Positions 1-7,003 of a DNA stretch of 7,884 nucleotides are shown piece after piece. The translations under genes were made by a program, and so were the position numbers. Source of the DNA: Candidatus Tharpella sp. (GTDB lineage Bacteria > Desulfobacterota > Anaeroferrophillalia > Anaeroferrophillales > Tharpellaceae). Numbering within the stretch: the first letter of the stretch is position 1; every line of letters starts with the position of its first letter. The stretch is from assembly GCA_021163565.1 (NCBI GenBank), contig JAGGTT010000122.1, forward strand, positions 1-7,884, in the 5' to 3' direction. The notes below the pieces were generated by a model, which searched no databases, was not told the origin of the DNA, and saw only the letters and a list, made by a program, of their open reading frames with translations.

Positions 1-12
1 GACCGGGTTTAA
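1..12 (+). CDS. possible last codons of an upstream gene (rimP by synteny)
   Basis: One reading frame gives GAC CGG GTT TAA, that is D-R-V-stop, ending 18 nt before the nusA ATG. In most bacteria the gene before nusA is rimP (ribosome maturation factor), so this could be its end. Three codons cannot identify a protein. The call rests only on gene order and on the stop codon overlapping the nusA ribosome-binding site. Confidence 0.2.
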   Translation, partial: DRV

Positions 13-18
13 GGAGAG
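11..18 (+). promoter_or_regulatory. ribosome-binding site of nusA
   Basis: AAGGAGAG is a strong match to the anti-Shine-Dalgarno complement. It lies 12 nt before the ATG at 31, slightly longer than the usual spacing. No other ATG, GTG or TTG in this frame lies between it and 31, so it supports the chosen nusA start. Confidence 0.75.
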
Positions 19-30
19 ATATTTAAGATT

Positions 31-1506
31 ATGTCCTCAAGTTTGAACTTCATTCTTGATCAGGTCAGCAAAGAGAAGAATATTCCTCGAGAGATTCTGA
101 TTGAGGCAATTGAATCAGCGATGGTTACGGCATCCAAAAAGAAATTGGGTGCGGCCCGTGAGATCGAAGCTTCCTACGATGAAGAGACCGGCGAAATTGA
201 GCTGTTCGAATTTGTTGAGGTGGTGGAAGAGGTGGAAAACTCCTACTATCAGATTACCTTGCATGAGGCCCAGGAGATCGATCCTGAAACTGAGATTGGC
301 GACAGTCTCGGTCTTAAGCTGGAGACTGATGATTTCGGCCGGATTGCGGCGCAGACTGCGAAACAGGTCATCATGCAGAAGATCCGGGAAGCTGAACGTG
401 AGAGTATTTATGAAGAGTATCACGAAAAGGTCGGCGAGATTGTTAATGGTTCAGTGCAGCGGGTTGAACGCGGAAATCTGATCGTTAATCTCGGTACTAC
501 CGAGGCGATTCTGCCCCGCTCCGAAACCATCCCGCGGGAGAATTTCCGTCAGGGAGAACGAATCCGCGCCTATTTGTTGAAAGTTGAGATCACGGCTAAA
601 GGCCCCAAAATTGTCCTCTCGCGCTCCCATCCCGGTTTTCTGATCCGCCTCTTTGAGGTTGAGGTGCCGGAGATTTTCGAGGGCGTTATTAAAATTATGG
701 AGGCTACCCGTGAGCCTGGAATCCGCAGTAAAATTGCGGTTACCACCAATGATCACGATGTCGATCCGGTTGGCGCCTGTGTCGGGGTTCGGGGTTCCCG
801 GGTTCAGAACGTGGTGCAGGAGTTGAAAGGCGAAAAGATCGATATTATCCGCTGGAATCCAGACCCGGTTCGTTATGTCTGCAATGCTATCTCTCCAGCG
901 GAGATTAATAAAATTATTATTGATGAAGATCGGCACGCGATGGAGATTGTGGTTCTTGATGAACAGCTCTCCTTGGCTATCGGCCGCCGTGGTCTCAACG
1001 TGCGCCTGGCGGCAAAGCTTACCGGTTGGAAACTTGATGTCAAATCAGCCTCAAGAGTGGCGGATGATTTTGACAAGCTTTTCTCTCCGTTTACTGACAT
1101 CGAGGGCTTCAATAATACGGCCATGGAGCTTTTGTATGATAACGGCTTTCGCAAGTTAGAGGATATTGCCGGGAGTACGGTGGCTGAACTTGGCGATATT
1201 ATCGGAACTGAAGGGATTGATCCCGAGGTTTTGATTGAGAGAGCAGCGGCGGAGTTTCATGCTCGTAAAGAGGCGGCCGAGAATCCGGTTGCCGAGGGTG
1301 AACCGGCTGCAGATAAAGAAGCTGATTCGGCAACTGAAGCGGTATCTGGAGATGAGCCGGAAGATGAGTCCGGAGAGGTATCAGAGGTTGAGGCGGATAG
1401 CGCCGATGACTCGGAAACTGAAGTCGATACGGCAGCCGGGGACGGAGTGGAACCGGCGGTAGATTCTGATGAAAAACCGGATGCTGCGGCGGACGTTGAA
1501 AAGTAA
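31..1506 (+). CDS. nusA: transcription termination/antitermination factor NusA
   Basis: NusA binds RNA polymerase and nascent RNA in the cytoplasm. It modulates pausing, intrinsic and Rho termination, and rRNA antitermination. The 491-residue protein has the N-terminal polymerase-binding domain (about 1-125), an S1 domain (about 134-199), KH1 with GVRGSR at 252-257, and KH2 with IGRRGLNV at 317-324. One helix-hairpin-helix/AR-like domain follows at about 345-405 (DIEGFNNTAMELLYDNGF and onward). Residues 412-491 form a low-complexity tail in which about 30 of 80 residues are Asp or Glu and only five are Lys or Arg. The length matches gammaproteobacterial NusA, but there the end is a second folded AR repeat; here I see only the acidic tail. 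It is the first complete gene of the block, and its last 38 nt are shared with ylxR in another frame. Confidence 0.98.
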   Translation: MSSSLNFILDQVSKEKNIPREILIEAIESAMVTASKKKLGAAREIEASYDEETGEIELFEFVEVVEEVENSYYQITLHEAQEIDPETEIGDSLGLKLETDDFGRIAAQTAKQVIMQKIREAERESIYEEYHEKVGEIVNGSVQRVERGNLIVNLGTTEAILPRSETIPRENFRQGERIRAYLLKVEITAKGPKIVLSRSHPGFLIRLFEVEVPEIFEGVIKIMEATREPGIRSKIAVTTNDHDVDPVGACVGVRGSRVQNVVQELKGEKIDIIRWNPDPVRYVCNAISPAEINKIIIDEDRHAMEIVVLDEQLSLAIGRRGLNVRLAAKLTGWKLDVKSASRVADDFDKLFSPFTDIEGFNNTAMELLYDNGFRKLEDIAGSTVAELGDIIGTEGIDPEVLIERAAAEFHARKEAAENPVAEGEPAADKEADSATEAVSGDEPEDESGEVSEVEADSADDSETEVDTAAGDGVEPAVDSDEKPDAAADVEK

Positions 1507-1771
1507 ATCTGCTAAAGTGCCGCTGAGAACCTGTCTGGTCTGTCGCCGGAAGGTTGAAAAAGAGAGTCTCTGCCGCTTGCTCAGCAGTGGTGATGAGCTT
1601 GTTTATGATTATCGATTCCGGTCTCCGGGCCGGGGTTATTATATTTGTCGAAGGGTTGAATGTTTGACTCGTTTTCTTGCTGGTAGACGTCGATTCGGTC
1701 GTCTGCCGCTCGGGGCTGAAGCTCTGGATCGGGAAAGCCGCGAACGTTTGCAAGTTGAGTGTGAAAAATAA
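1469..1771 (+). CDS. ylxR: YlxR family RNA-binding protein (DUF448)
   Basis: This is a small basic protein of the YlxR family, found almost always between nusA and infB. Members bind RNA, and the Bacillus homologue (RnpM) has been linked to RNase P. The family signature is clear: PLRTCLVCR at 18-26 and GRGYYIC at 54-60, with a further Cys at 65, followed by an Arg-rich stretch near 72-78. The visible cysteines are C22, C25, C60 and C65, plus C35 and C97. The frame opens after an in-frame TAG at 1460, and ATG 1469 is the first start, overlapping nusA by 38 nt. ATG 1481 and TTG 1496 are alternatives that would keep the whole conserved domain. None of the three has a good Shine-Dalgarno sequence, so translation probably depends on coupling to nusA. 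The family call is firm; the start is uncertain. Confidence 0.93.
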   Translation: MKNRMLRRTLKSKSAKVPLRTCLVCRRKVEKESLCRLLSSGDELVYDYRFRSPGRGYYICRRVECLTRFLAGRRRFGRLPLGAEALDRESRERLQVECEK

Positions 1772-1783
1772 CAGATTGACGTT

Positions 1784-1789
1784 AGGGGG
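1784..1789 (+). promoter_or_regulatory. ribosome-binding site fixing the TTG start of infB
   Basis: AGGGGG lies 9 nt before the TTG at 1799. In the infB frame the preceding stop is the TAA at 1769-1771, shared with the ylxR stop, and no ATG or GTG occurs between that stop and 1799. The next in-frame ATG is far into the linker region, so the site decides in favour of TTG. Confidence 0.7.
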
Positions 1790-1798
1790 TACGCAACC

Positions 1799-4537
1799 TT
1801 GATTCTGCGGGAAAAAAAGAAAACCAAGGTTTATGAGTTGTCTCGGGTCTTGAAATTAAAAGAAGCCGAGCTCATTACTATACTTGAATCTCTAGAGATT
1901 GAAGTCAGCACTAAATTCAGCTCCATAAGTGATGAGAATGTGGCCCGGGTTAAAGCCTGGTGTGCTCAATATCAGGGGCCGGACGTGGTTGAAAAACGGG
2001 TCGGTTCTTCGGTTCGGCGTCGGCGCCGTAAGGTGGTTAAGCCGGTCGAGCCTGAAGTTACGGAGGCGGTAGCTGAGGAGGACACAGGTGCCAGTGATGA
2101 GGCGCAGGAAGCCACCGCTGACACAGTCGCTCCAGTTGCAGATACGGCTGTAGTGCCTGAAACTGCTGCGGAAACTGATTCTCAAGATATGGCTCCTGCT
2201 GTTGAGACAGCTGTAGCTGCCAGCGATGAAGTTTCGGTTACATCGGAACCTGAATCAGCTGTCGCCGCAGAAGTCGAAGAGGTAGTTGCGGAAGAGGGCG
2301 AGAGTAAGAGTGAAACTGATGCTCCGGATAAGGCCTCTGAAGCCGCTGCGACTGAAACCGTAACGGAAGAGAAACCCGCAACTGCCGGTAAAAAGAAGAA
2401 GGCAGCTAAAGAGGAGCGCGGGGCCCGGGTTATTGGTCGGGTGGTGTTGAGTGATCTTGGTTCTCGTCCCGCCAGCCGTACGGTTCGCGGTAAAGCCAAA
2501 AGAAAAGAGTTGGAACCGGCTTCGGGTGAGAGGCAGAATCTCAAGGTGCAGCCAGCGGCTCCGGTAGCGGATGATAATGCCAAGAAGGGTCGTAAATCAC
2601 GTAAAAAAGATGGTGCCCCGGATACGGATAAAGGTTTTAACGAAATCGGTAAGCGGCCTCGTAAAGGTTCACGCCGTTCAGTTATTAAAGATTTTAACTT
2701 CTCTGATGGTCGGGGTAGGGGTCGGAAAGGAAAGGGCAGCCGGAGAAAGGGTGGCCAGAAAACCGAGATCACAATGCCGAAAATGATCAAACGGGTGGTT
2801 AAAATTACCGACGCAATTACGGTTGGTGAACTGTCCAAAAAGATGGGTGTTAAAGCCGGTGAAATAATCGCCAAACTGATGGGGATGGGCAGTATGATGA
2901 CGATCAATCAGATGATTGATTTTGATACTGCAACCCTGGTGGCGGAAGAGTACGGGCATACGGTTGAGAACGTCGCTTTCGATGAGGAACTGGTTCTCAA
3001 ACGGACAGAAGATATCCCCGAAGATATGGTCAGACGGCCACCGGTTGTCACGATTATGGGCCATGTTGATCATGGTAAGACTTCACTTTTAGATGCTATT
3101 CGTGAAGCCCGGGTCGCCGAAGGAGAGGCGGGTGGTATCACTCAGCACATCGGGGCTTATATGGTCTCTCTGGAGAAGGGAGATATATCTTTTGTCGATA
3201 CTCCAGGACATGAGGCTTTCACCTCAATGCGCTCCCGTGGAGCCGGAGTTACTGATATTGTTATTCTGGTAGTGGCCGCCGATGATGGGGTTATGCCGAC
3301 TACTATTGAATCAATCAATCATGCCAAGGCTGCTGAAGTGCCGATTATTGTTGCGATCAATAAAATTGATAAGGACAATGCCCGGCCTGATGAAGTTCGT
3401 CGGCAGTTGAGTGAACACGGTCTACAGTCGGAAGATTGGGGCGGTGACACTATTTTTGTCGAGGTGTCAGCTAAACTGCAGCAGAATCTCGATTCCCTGC
3501 TGGAGATGGTTTTGCTGCAGGCGGAGATGATGGAGATTGTCGCCAATCCGAACAAAGACGCAAGTGGAGTGGTGCTTGAATCACGGCTTGACCGCGGCAA
3601 AGGGCCGATTGCTACGGTGCTGGTGCAGGAGGGTACGGTTAAACCTGGAGACTTCGTGGTTGCCGGTCTCTACAGCGGTCGGGTTCGGGCGCTGCTTGAT
3701 GATCAGGGTCGGCAGATAGAAAGTGCCGGCCCCTCTATCCCGGTTGAAATCCTGGGTCTTAGCGGAGTACCTTCGGCCGGTGATGATTTCAATGTCGTCC
3801 AATCGGAGAAACAGGCCAAAGAGCTGACCTCAAATCGGCAGCATAAAGCACGGGAAAGGGATATCTCGAAAACCAGCAAGATCTCGCTTGAAGATCTTTT
3901 TGAACAGATGGAAGAAGGTACGGTTGAGCAGCTTAATGTTATTGTGAAAGGTGATGTGCAGGGCTCAGTCGAAGCTGTCAGTGAATCGTTGAAAAAACAG
4001 GCCACATCCAAGGTCAAAGTTAATATTGTCCATGCCGCGGTGGGCGGGGTTAAAGAAACGGACGTCATGTTGGCCGCCGCCTCGCAGGCGATTATCGTCG
4101 CCTTTAATGTGCGCCCGGATCTTAAAGCTCAGCATCTGGCTGAACGGGAGAATGTTGATGTCCGCCTCTATTCGGTTATTTATGATCTCCTGGATGACCT
4201 GAAAAAGGCGATGGAAGGACTCTTGGCACCCGATATTCGTGAGGTCTATCTCGGCCGGGCTGAGGTGCGTGAAGCCTTTAATGTTTCCAAGGTGGGTACG
4301 ATTGCCGGCTGCCGGGTGATTGATGGCAAGGTTAAGCGTAACGCTGATATCCGTCTGTTGCGTGATGATGTCGTGATCGTCGAGGGTAAAATTTCATCGT
4401 TGAAACGGTTTAAGGATGATGCCAAAGAGGTTGCTTCCGGTTTCGAATGCGGTATCGGGATTGAGAATTACAATGATATTAAAGCCGGTGATGTTATCGA
4501 AGCTTTTGTCATGGAAGAGGTCGCAGCCAAACTGTAG
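1799..4537 (+). CDS. infB: translation initiation factor IF-2
   Basis: IF2 is the GTPase that places fMet-tRNA on the 30S subunit and promotes 50S joining. The 912-residue protein starts with an IF2_N-type module (about 9-55, KVYELSRVL...). A linker rich in Ala, Glu, Asp, Val and Thr follows (about 82-194), then a strongly basic Lys/Arg/Gly stretch (about 198-333). A second IF2_N-like module lies at about 333-395 ([22 protein letters not shown]). The G domain carries GHVDHGKT at 421-428 (G1), GGIT at 445-448 (G2), DTPGHE at 467-472 (G3), NKID at 521-524 (G4) and SAK at 557-559 (G5). Domains II and III follow, and the C-terminal fMet-tRNA-binding domain spans about 820-908. All nucleotide-binding motifs are intact. 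The TTG start is backed by AGGGGG at 1784-1789. Internal starts giving shorter isoforms, as in enterobacteria, are possible, but no internal ATG checked has a clear Shine-Dalgarno sequence. Confidence 0.98.
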   Translation: MILREKKKTKVYELSRVLKLKEAELITILESLEIEVSTKFSSISDENVARVKAWCAQYQGPDVVEKRVGSSVRRRRRKVVKPVEPEVTEAVAEEDTGASDEAQEATADTVAPVADTAVVPETAAETDSQDMAPAVETAVAASDEVSVTSEPESAVAAEVEEVVAEEGESKSETDAPDKASEAAATETVTEEKPATAGKKKKAAKEERGARVIGRVVLSDLGSRPASRTVRGKAKRKELEPASGERQNLKVQPAAPVADDNAKKGRKSRKKDGAPDTDKGFNEIGKRPRKGSRRSVIKDFNFSDGRGRGRKGKGSRRKGGQKTEITMPKMIKRVVKITDAITVGELSKKMGVKAGEIIAKLMGMGSMMTINQMIDFDTATLVAEEYGHTVENVAFDEELVLKRTEDIPEDMVRRPPVVTIMGHVDHGKTSLLDAIREARVAEGEAGGITQHIGAYMVSLEKGDISFVDTPGHEAFTSMRSRGAGVTDIVILVVAADDGVMPTTIESINHAKAAEVPIIVAINKIDKDNARPDEVRRQLSEHGLQSEDWGGDTIFVEVSAKLQQNLDSLLEMVLLQAEMMEIVANPNKDASGVVLESRLDRGKGPIATVLVQEGTVKPGDFVVAGLYSGRVRALLDDQGRQIESAGPSIPVEILGLSGVPSAGDDFNVVQSEKQAKELTSNRQHKARERDISKTSKISLEDLFEQMEEGTVEQLNVIVKGDVQGSVEAVSESLKKQATSKVKVNIVHAAVGGVKETDVMLAAASQAIIVAFNVRPDLKAQHLAERENVDVRLYSVIYDLLDDLKKAMEGLLAPDIREVYLGRAEVREAFNVSKVGTIAGCRVIDGKVKRNADIRLLRDDVVIVEGKISSLKRFKDDAKEVASGFECGIGIENYNDIKAGDVIEAFVMEEVAAKL

Positions 4538-4558
4538 TGGTTGTTGGCAGGATATTTT

Positions 4559-4918
4559 ATGAAAGAACGTACCCAGCGCTGTCGACGGATCGGTGATCAG
4601 CTTCGCGGTGAAATCGCAAAAATGCTGCTCCGGGAGATTAAAGACCCCCGGATCGGCTTTGTGACCATAATGGATGTTGAGGTGGCTCCCGATCTTGGCC
4701 ATGCAACCGTTTTTTTTACTGTTTACGGCAGTGATGAAGAACTTAAGAATACGTTGGCAGGGCTGAGCAGCACCGCCAGCTTTATGCGCCGCGAGATGGG
4801 TCGCCGTCTGCATCTGAAGAGAATCCCGCAGCTTCATTTTCGTTATGACAACACAACCTTGAAGGGCGAGCATTTAGAAGGAATCTTCAGCCAGATCAGG
4901 AATGAAGAGGAAAATTGA
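4559..4918 (+). CDS. rbfA: 30S ribosome-binding factor RbfA
   Basis: RbfA is a small KH-fold protein that binds pre-30S particles and helps mature the 5' end of 16S rRNA, including during cold adaptation. The 119 residues cover the whole family: the opening helix MKERTQRCRRIGDQLRGEI, then LLREIKDPRIGFVTI at 23-37, the strand ATVFFTVYG at 49-57, and the closing MGRRLHLKRIPQLHFRYD at 80-97. The frame extends upstream to a TTG at 4541, but ATG 4559 is preferred. It has AGGA at 4549-4552 with 6-nt spacing, and family proteins begin at about this helix. The gene follows infB after 21 nt, and its TGA is directly followed by the ATG of the next gene. A run of eight T at 4710-4717 lies inside the frame, which stays open. 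Confidence 0.95.
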   Translation: MKERTQRCRRIGDQLRGEIAKMLLREIKDPRIGFVTIMDVEVAPDLGHATVFFTVYGSDEELKNTLAGLSSTASFMRREMGRRLHLKRIPQLHFRYDNTTLKGEHLEGIFSQIRNEEEN

Positions 4919-5908
4919 ATGGCTCTGCTTGAAGCCGGAGTGCAGGAAGAGGCCTTAAAGGCGATAGCGCGGGCGCAAACCGTAGTTATTGCCAGCCATA
5001 TCGATCCTGATGGTGATGCCTTAGGTTCATCGTTGGCTCTGGCTCTGCTGCTCCGAAAACTTGGTAAAAAGGTGGTTGTCTATAATCGCGATACGGTACC
5101 CTACAACTACAGATTTATGCCCGGAGCTGAACTGGTTGCTGATGTTCTTCCGGCAAGCTGTGATCTTCTCTGTCTCTTGGACTGCAGTGAATTCGCTCGG
5201 GCCGGGGATGATCTTATGTCCTGGCGAGGGTATCAACAGTCACTCTGCATCGATCATCATCTCACCGCCAGTGTTAATGCCGATATTAATCTTATCTATT
5301 CTGAAGCCTGTGCTACCGGCGAATTGATTTATGAACTCGCGGTTATTCTGGAACCCGGTTTTGGTCTGGATGTCGCTGTAAATCTCTATACTGCAATTCT
5401 CACTGATACCGGTTCTTTCCGTTACTCGAATTCAACTCCGAGCTCTTTTGCGATTGCCGGCGACCTGGTCGCACGCGGGGTTGAACCCTGGGAAATCACA
5501 CAGCAGGTTTATGAGAGTCAACCACTTGAGCGTATCAAGTTGATCAGTCTGGTTCTCAAGACTCTGCGGCTATCAGATTCCAAACTGGGGGCCGCGGTCT
5601 GGGTGACTAAAGAGATGTTTGCCGAAACCGGTACTGACAGTGAGTATACTGATGGTCTGGTTAACTATCCGCGCTCGATTGCCGGGGTAGAGGTAGCTTT
5701 TATGGCCCGTGAAGTCGGCCCGGATGAGTATAAATTCAGCTTTCGTTCCCGGGGTCGGGTCAACGTTGCCGCATTGGTTGTCGATTTTGGCGGCGGCGGC
5801 CACCATAATGCCGCCGGGTGTCGTCTTAAGGGATCACTCGCCAAATTGATTGAACAGTTTTTCGCGCTGGTCGATGAGCAGTGTAAAGATAGTCGGCCTG
5901 ATGATTGA
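4919..5908 (+). CDS. nrnA: DHH/DHHA1 phosphoesterase, NrnA-like oligoribonuclease / pAp phosphatase
   Basis: NrnA-type enzymes degrade very short RNAs (nanoRNA) to mononucleotides. Some also dephosphorylate 3'-phosphoadenosine 5'-phosphate (pAp). The 329 residues show the metal-binding DHH motifs in order: SHIDPDGDALGS at 26-37, LLDCSE at 86-91 (D88), IDHH at 111-114 and TDTGSFRYS at 162-170. A C-terminal DHHA1 domain with SFRSRGRVNVAAL (274-286) and the substrate loop GGGGHHNAAG (291-300) completes the fold. No catalytic residue is missing and no membrane segment is visible. AGAGGA at 4906-4911 lies 7 nt before the ATG, which abuts the rbfA stop (TGAATG), so coupled translation is likely. 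The family is certain; whether nanoRNA or pAp is the main substrate cannot be told from sequence. The enzyme would complete RNA decay by PNPase, encoded downstream. Confidence 0.93.
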   Translation: MALLEAGVQEEALKAIARAQTVVIASHIDPDGDALGSSLALALLLRKLGKKVVVYNRDTVPYNYRFMPGAELVADVLPASCDLLCLLDCSEFARAGDDLMSWRGYQQSLCIDHHLTASVNADINLIYSEACATGELIYELAVILEPGFGLDVAVNLYTAILTDTGSFRYSNSTPSSFAIAGDLVARGVEPWEITQQVYESQPLERIKLISLVLKTLRLSDSKLGAAVWVTKEMFAETGTDSEYTDGLVNYPRSIAGVEVAFMAREVGPDEYKFSFRSRGRVNVAALVVDFGGGGHHNAAGCRLKGSLAKLIEQFFALVDEQCKDSRPDD

Positions 5909-6854
5909 GGCCGGTTTCCTGGTTATTGATAAACCCGCAGGTCTGACTTCACAGCGGGTTGTCGGCAAGATCAAACAGCTTATGCGATGTCGTAAGGTTG
6001 GCCATACCGGCACCCTCGATCCGCTGGCGACCGGAGTGCTGCCGATTGCCTTAAACCGGGCGACCCGGCTGATTCAATATCTTGATGAAGATACTAAGAT
6101 CTACAGCGGTGAGATTGAACTCGGGATTGAAAGTGATACCCTGGATCGTGATGGTGAGGTGATTGCCCGTTATTCAGGTTCACTTGACTTTGACAAAGAG
6201 CAGATTGAAGCGGTTCTGCTCCGTTATCTGGGGCAGATTACTCAGACAGCGCCGGTCTACTCAGCGATTAAGAGTAAAGGGCGGCCGCTTTATGCTTATG
6301 CTCGAGCCGGGGTTGAGGTGAAACCGCCTGAACGCCGGATCAGGGTAGATGAATTTACGCTTTTATCGTATAAGGCCCCGCTGATTGCCTTCCGGGTGGT
6401 TTGTTCCAAGGGAACCTATGTCAGGTCTTTAGCGGCTGATGTTGGTCGTGATCTAGGTTGCGGCGGTCGTATCTGGTCACTGCGGCGTGAGGCGAGTGGC
6501 CGTTTCAATCTGGAACAGGCCATAAGCTTTGAAGTTTTAAGTGACATGATTCTGTCGGGGGAAGAGCCGCCGTTGCTCTCATCTCTCGAAGTTTTAGATC
6601 ATCTGCCCCGGCTCGTACTTCTTGATGCCGGGCTGCAAAATAGAGTGGCACACGGCATGGTATTGCCCCGGTCTGAATGGCCGGAGTCATGGTCGGAGCA
6701 TCTCACCGGGATTAGAGCCGAGACTGAAATCATGCTGCTGGATGAGGCAGATAACCTGCTGGCTCTGGCCCGGTTGTCCGGTTGCGGTAATAATGATAGC
6801 GTTGACTGTGGTTTGCGCATGAGCCGGGTGATGAAGGCAGCCGGTTCAGACTGA
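5901..6854 (+). CDS. truB: tRNA pseudouridine(55) synthase TruB
   Basis: TruB converts U55 of the tRNA T loop to pseudouridine and also acts as a tRNA-folding chaperone. From ATG 5901 the protein is 317 residues, close to the Escherichia coli length (314). It opens with the canonical GFLVIDKPAGLTS (5-17). The catalytic loop GHTGTLDPLATGVLPI (34-49) contains the nucleophile Asp40. Also present are YSAIKSKGRPLYAYARAG (about 120-137) and CSKGTYVRSLAADVGRDLG (about 168-186). A PUA-like C-terminal part includes RVAHGMVLPR and a LLALARLSG strand. The frame is open upstream to 5850, with an ATG at 5874. However, 5901 matches the family N terminus exactly and overlaps the nrnA stop by 8 nt. No good Shine-Dalgarno sequence precedes it, so coupling to nrnA is likely. 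Confidence 0.96.
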   Translation: MIEAGFLVIDKPAGLTSQRVVGKIKQLMRCRKVGHTGTLDPLATGVLPIALNRATRLIQYLDEDTKIYSGEIELGIESDTLDRDGEVIARYSGSLDFDKEQIEAVLLRYLGQITQTAPVYSAIKSKGRPLYAYARAGVEVKPPERRIRVDEFTLLSYKAPLIAFRVVCSKGTYVRSLAADVGRDLGCGGRIWSLRREASGRFNLEQAISFEVLSDMILSGEEPPLLSSLEVLDHLPRLVLLDAGLQNRVAHGMVLPRSEWPESWSEHLTGIRAETEIMLLDEADNLLALARLSGCGNNDSVDCGLRMSRVMKAAGSD

Positions 6855-6863
6855 AACAATCGC

Positions 6864-6892
6864 TTTACACCGACAGACTTTTATGGTAGAAT
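6864..6892 (+). promoter_or_regulatory. sigma70-type promoter with extended -10, upstream of rpsO
   Basis: The -35 element TTTACA (6864-6869, five of six consensus bases) is separated by 17 nt from the -10 element TAGAAT (6887-6892, five of six). The -10 is preceded by TGG, giving the extended form TGnTAnnnT. Transcription would begin near 6898-6900 and leave a leader of about 105 nt before rpsO. The position matches the rpsO promoter known in enterobacteria. This is the best promoter match I noticed in the window. Start-site mapping is not available, so activity is inferred. Confidence 0.72.
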
Positions 6893-7003
6893 CGCCGTCC
6901 TTGGTTTCCGGTTGTGGATGTCGAGGCGTAGTGATGCTTGAAAATACTTATATATTTATATAAATTCTATTAGATAAAAAACTGGAAAAGGAGAAAAGTT
7001 CCA
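6893..7003 (+). promoter_or_regulatory. rpsO 5' leader, candidate S15 autoregulatory RNA
   Basis: The leader contains four possible stems. Stem I pairs CGTCC 6896-6900 with GGATG 6916-6920, but it sits at the predicted transcription start and may be cut short. Stem II pairs 6924-6929 (AGGCGT) with 6934-6939 (ATGCTT) around an AGTG loop. It includes G6925-U6938 stacked on G6926-C6937, the 5'-GG/CU-3' arrangement S15 contacts in 16S rRNA helix 22. Stem III is an A/U hairpin, 6948-6953 with 6958-6963. Stem IV pairs TGGAA 6983-6987 with TTCCA 6999-7003, leaving the ribosome-binding site AAGGAG (6988-6993) in its loop directly before the ATG. S15 represses its own mRNA in several bacteria through different leader folds. 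The stems are visible; regulation is inferred. Confidence 0.45.
6938..6966 (+). promoter_or_regulatory. weak second promoter candidate in the A/T-rich block
   Basis: TTGAAA (6938-6943) could act as a -35 element, with TATAAA (6959-6964) 15 nt downstream or TAAATT (6961-6966) 17 nt downstream as the -10. Each pairing is imperfect, either in spacing or in bases. Very A/T-rich DNA produces such matches easily. A start here would give a leader of about 30 nt lacking stem II. Confidence 0.25.

Noticed and set aside
1199..1753. Long minus-strand frame of 184 codons across the nusA end and ylxR
   Set aside because: It is antisense to two well-recognised genes, low-complexity (Pro/Gln/Arg/Ser-rich), and mirrors the repetitive acidic codons on the other strand. 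No family resemblance was seen.
2182..2907. Minus-strand frame of 241 codons within infB
   Set aside because: It is antisense to the low-complexity linker of IF2. The Ser/Ala/Pro-rich translation is what Ala/Glu/Lys codons give in reverse, so it is a shadow frame.
4541..4558. TTG start for rbfA, six codons upstream
   Set aside because: ATG 4559 has AGGA at proper spacing and fits the family start. The TTG lies on the wrong side of that ribosome-binding site.
4710..4717. Run of eight T inside rbfA, a possible slippage or frameshift site
   Set aside because: The rbfA frame is intact through the run and matches the family on both sides, so there is no sign of a frameshift. Kept only as a site prone to sequencing error.
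5850..5900. Upstream extension of truB to 5850 (17 extra codons)
   Set aside because: The family N terminus (GFLVIDKPAG) starts right after ATG 5901, and the extension only repeats nrnA sequence in another frame.
6934..6963. Nine-codon open frame (MLENTYIFI) in the rpsO leader behind GAGG at 6923-6926
   Set aside because: It is very short and overlaps the candidate S15-binding stem. Its codons come largely from the A/T-rich block, and nothing in the peptide suggests a leader peptide. A chance frame is more likely.
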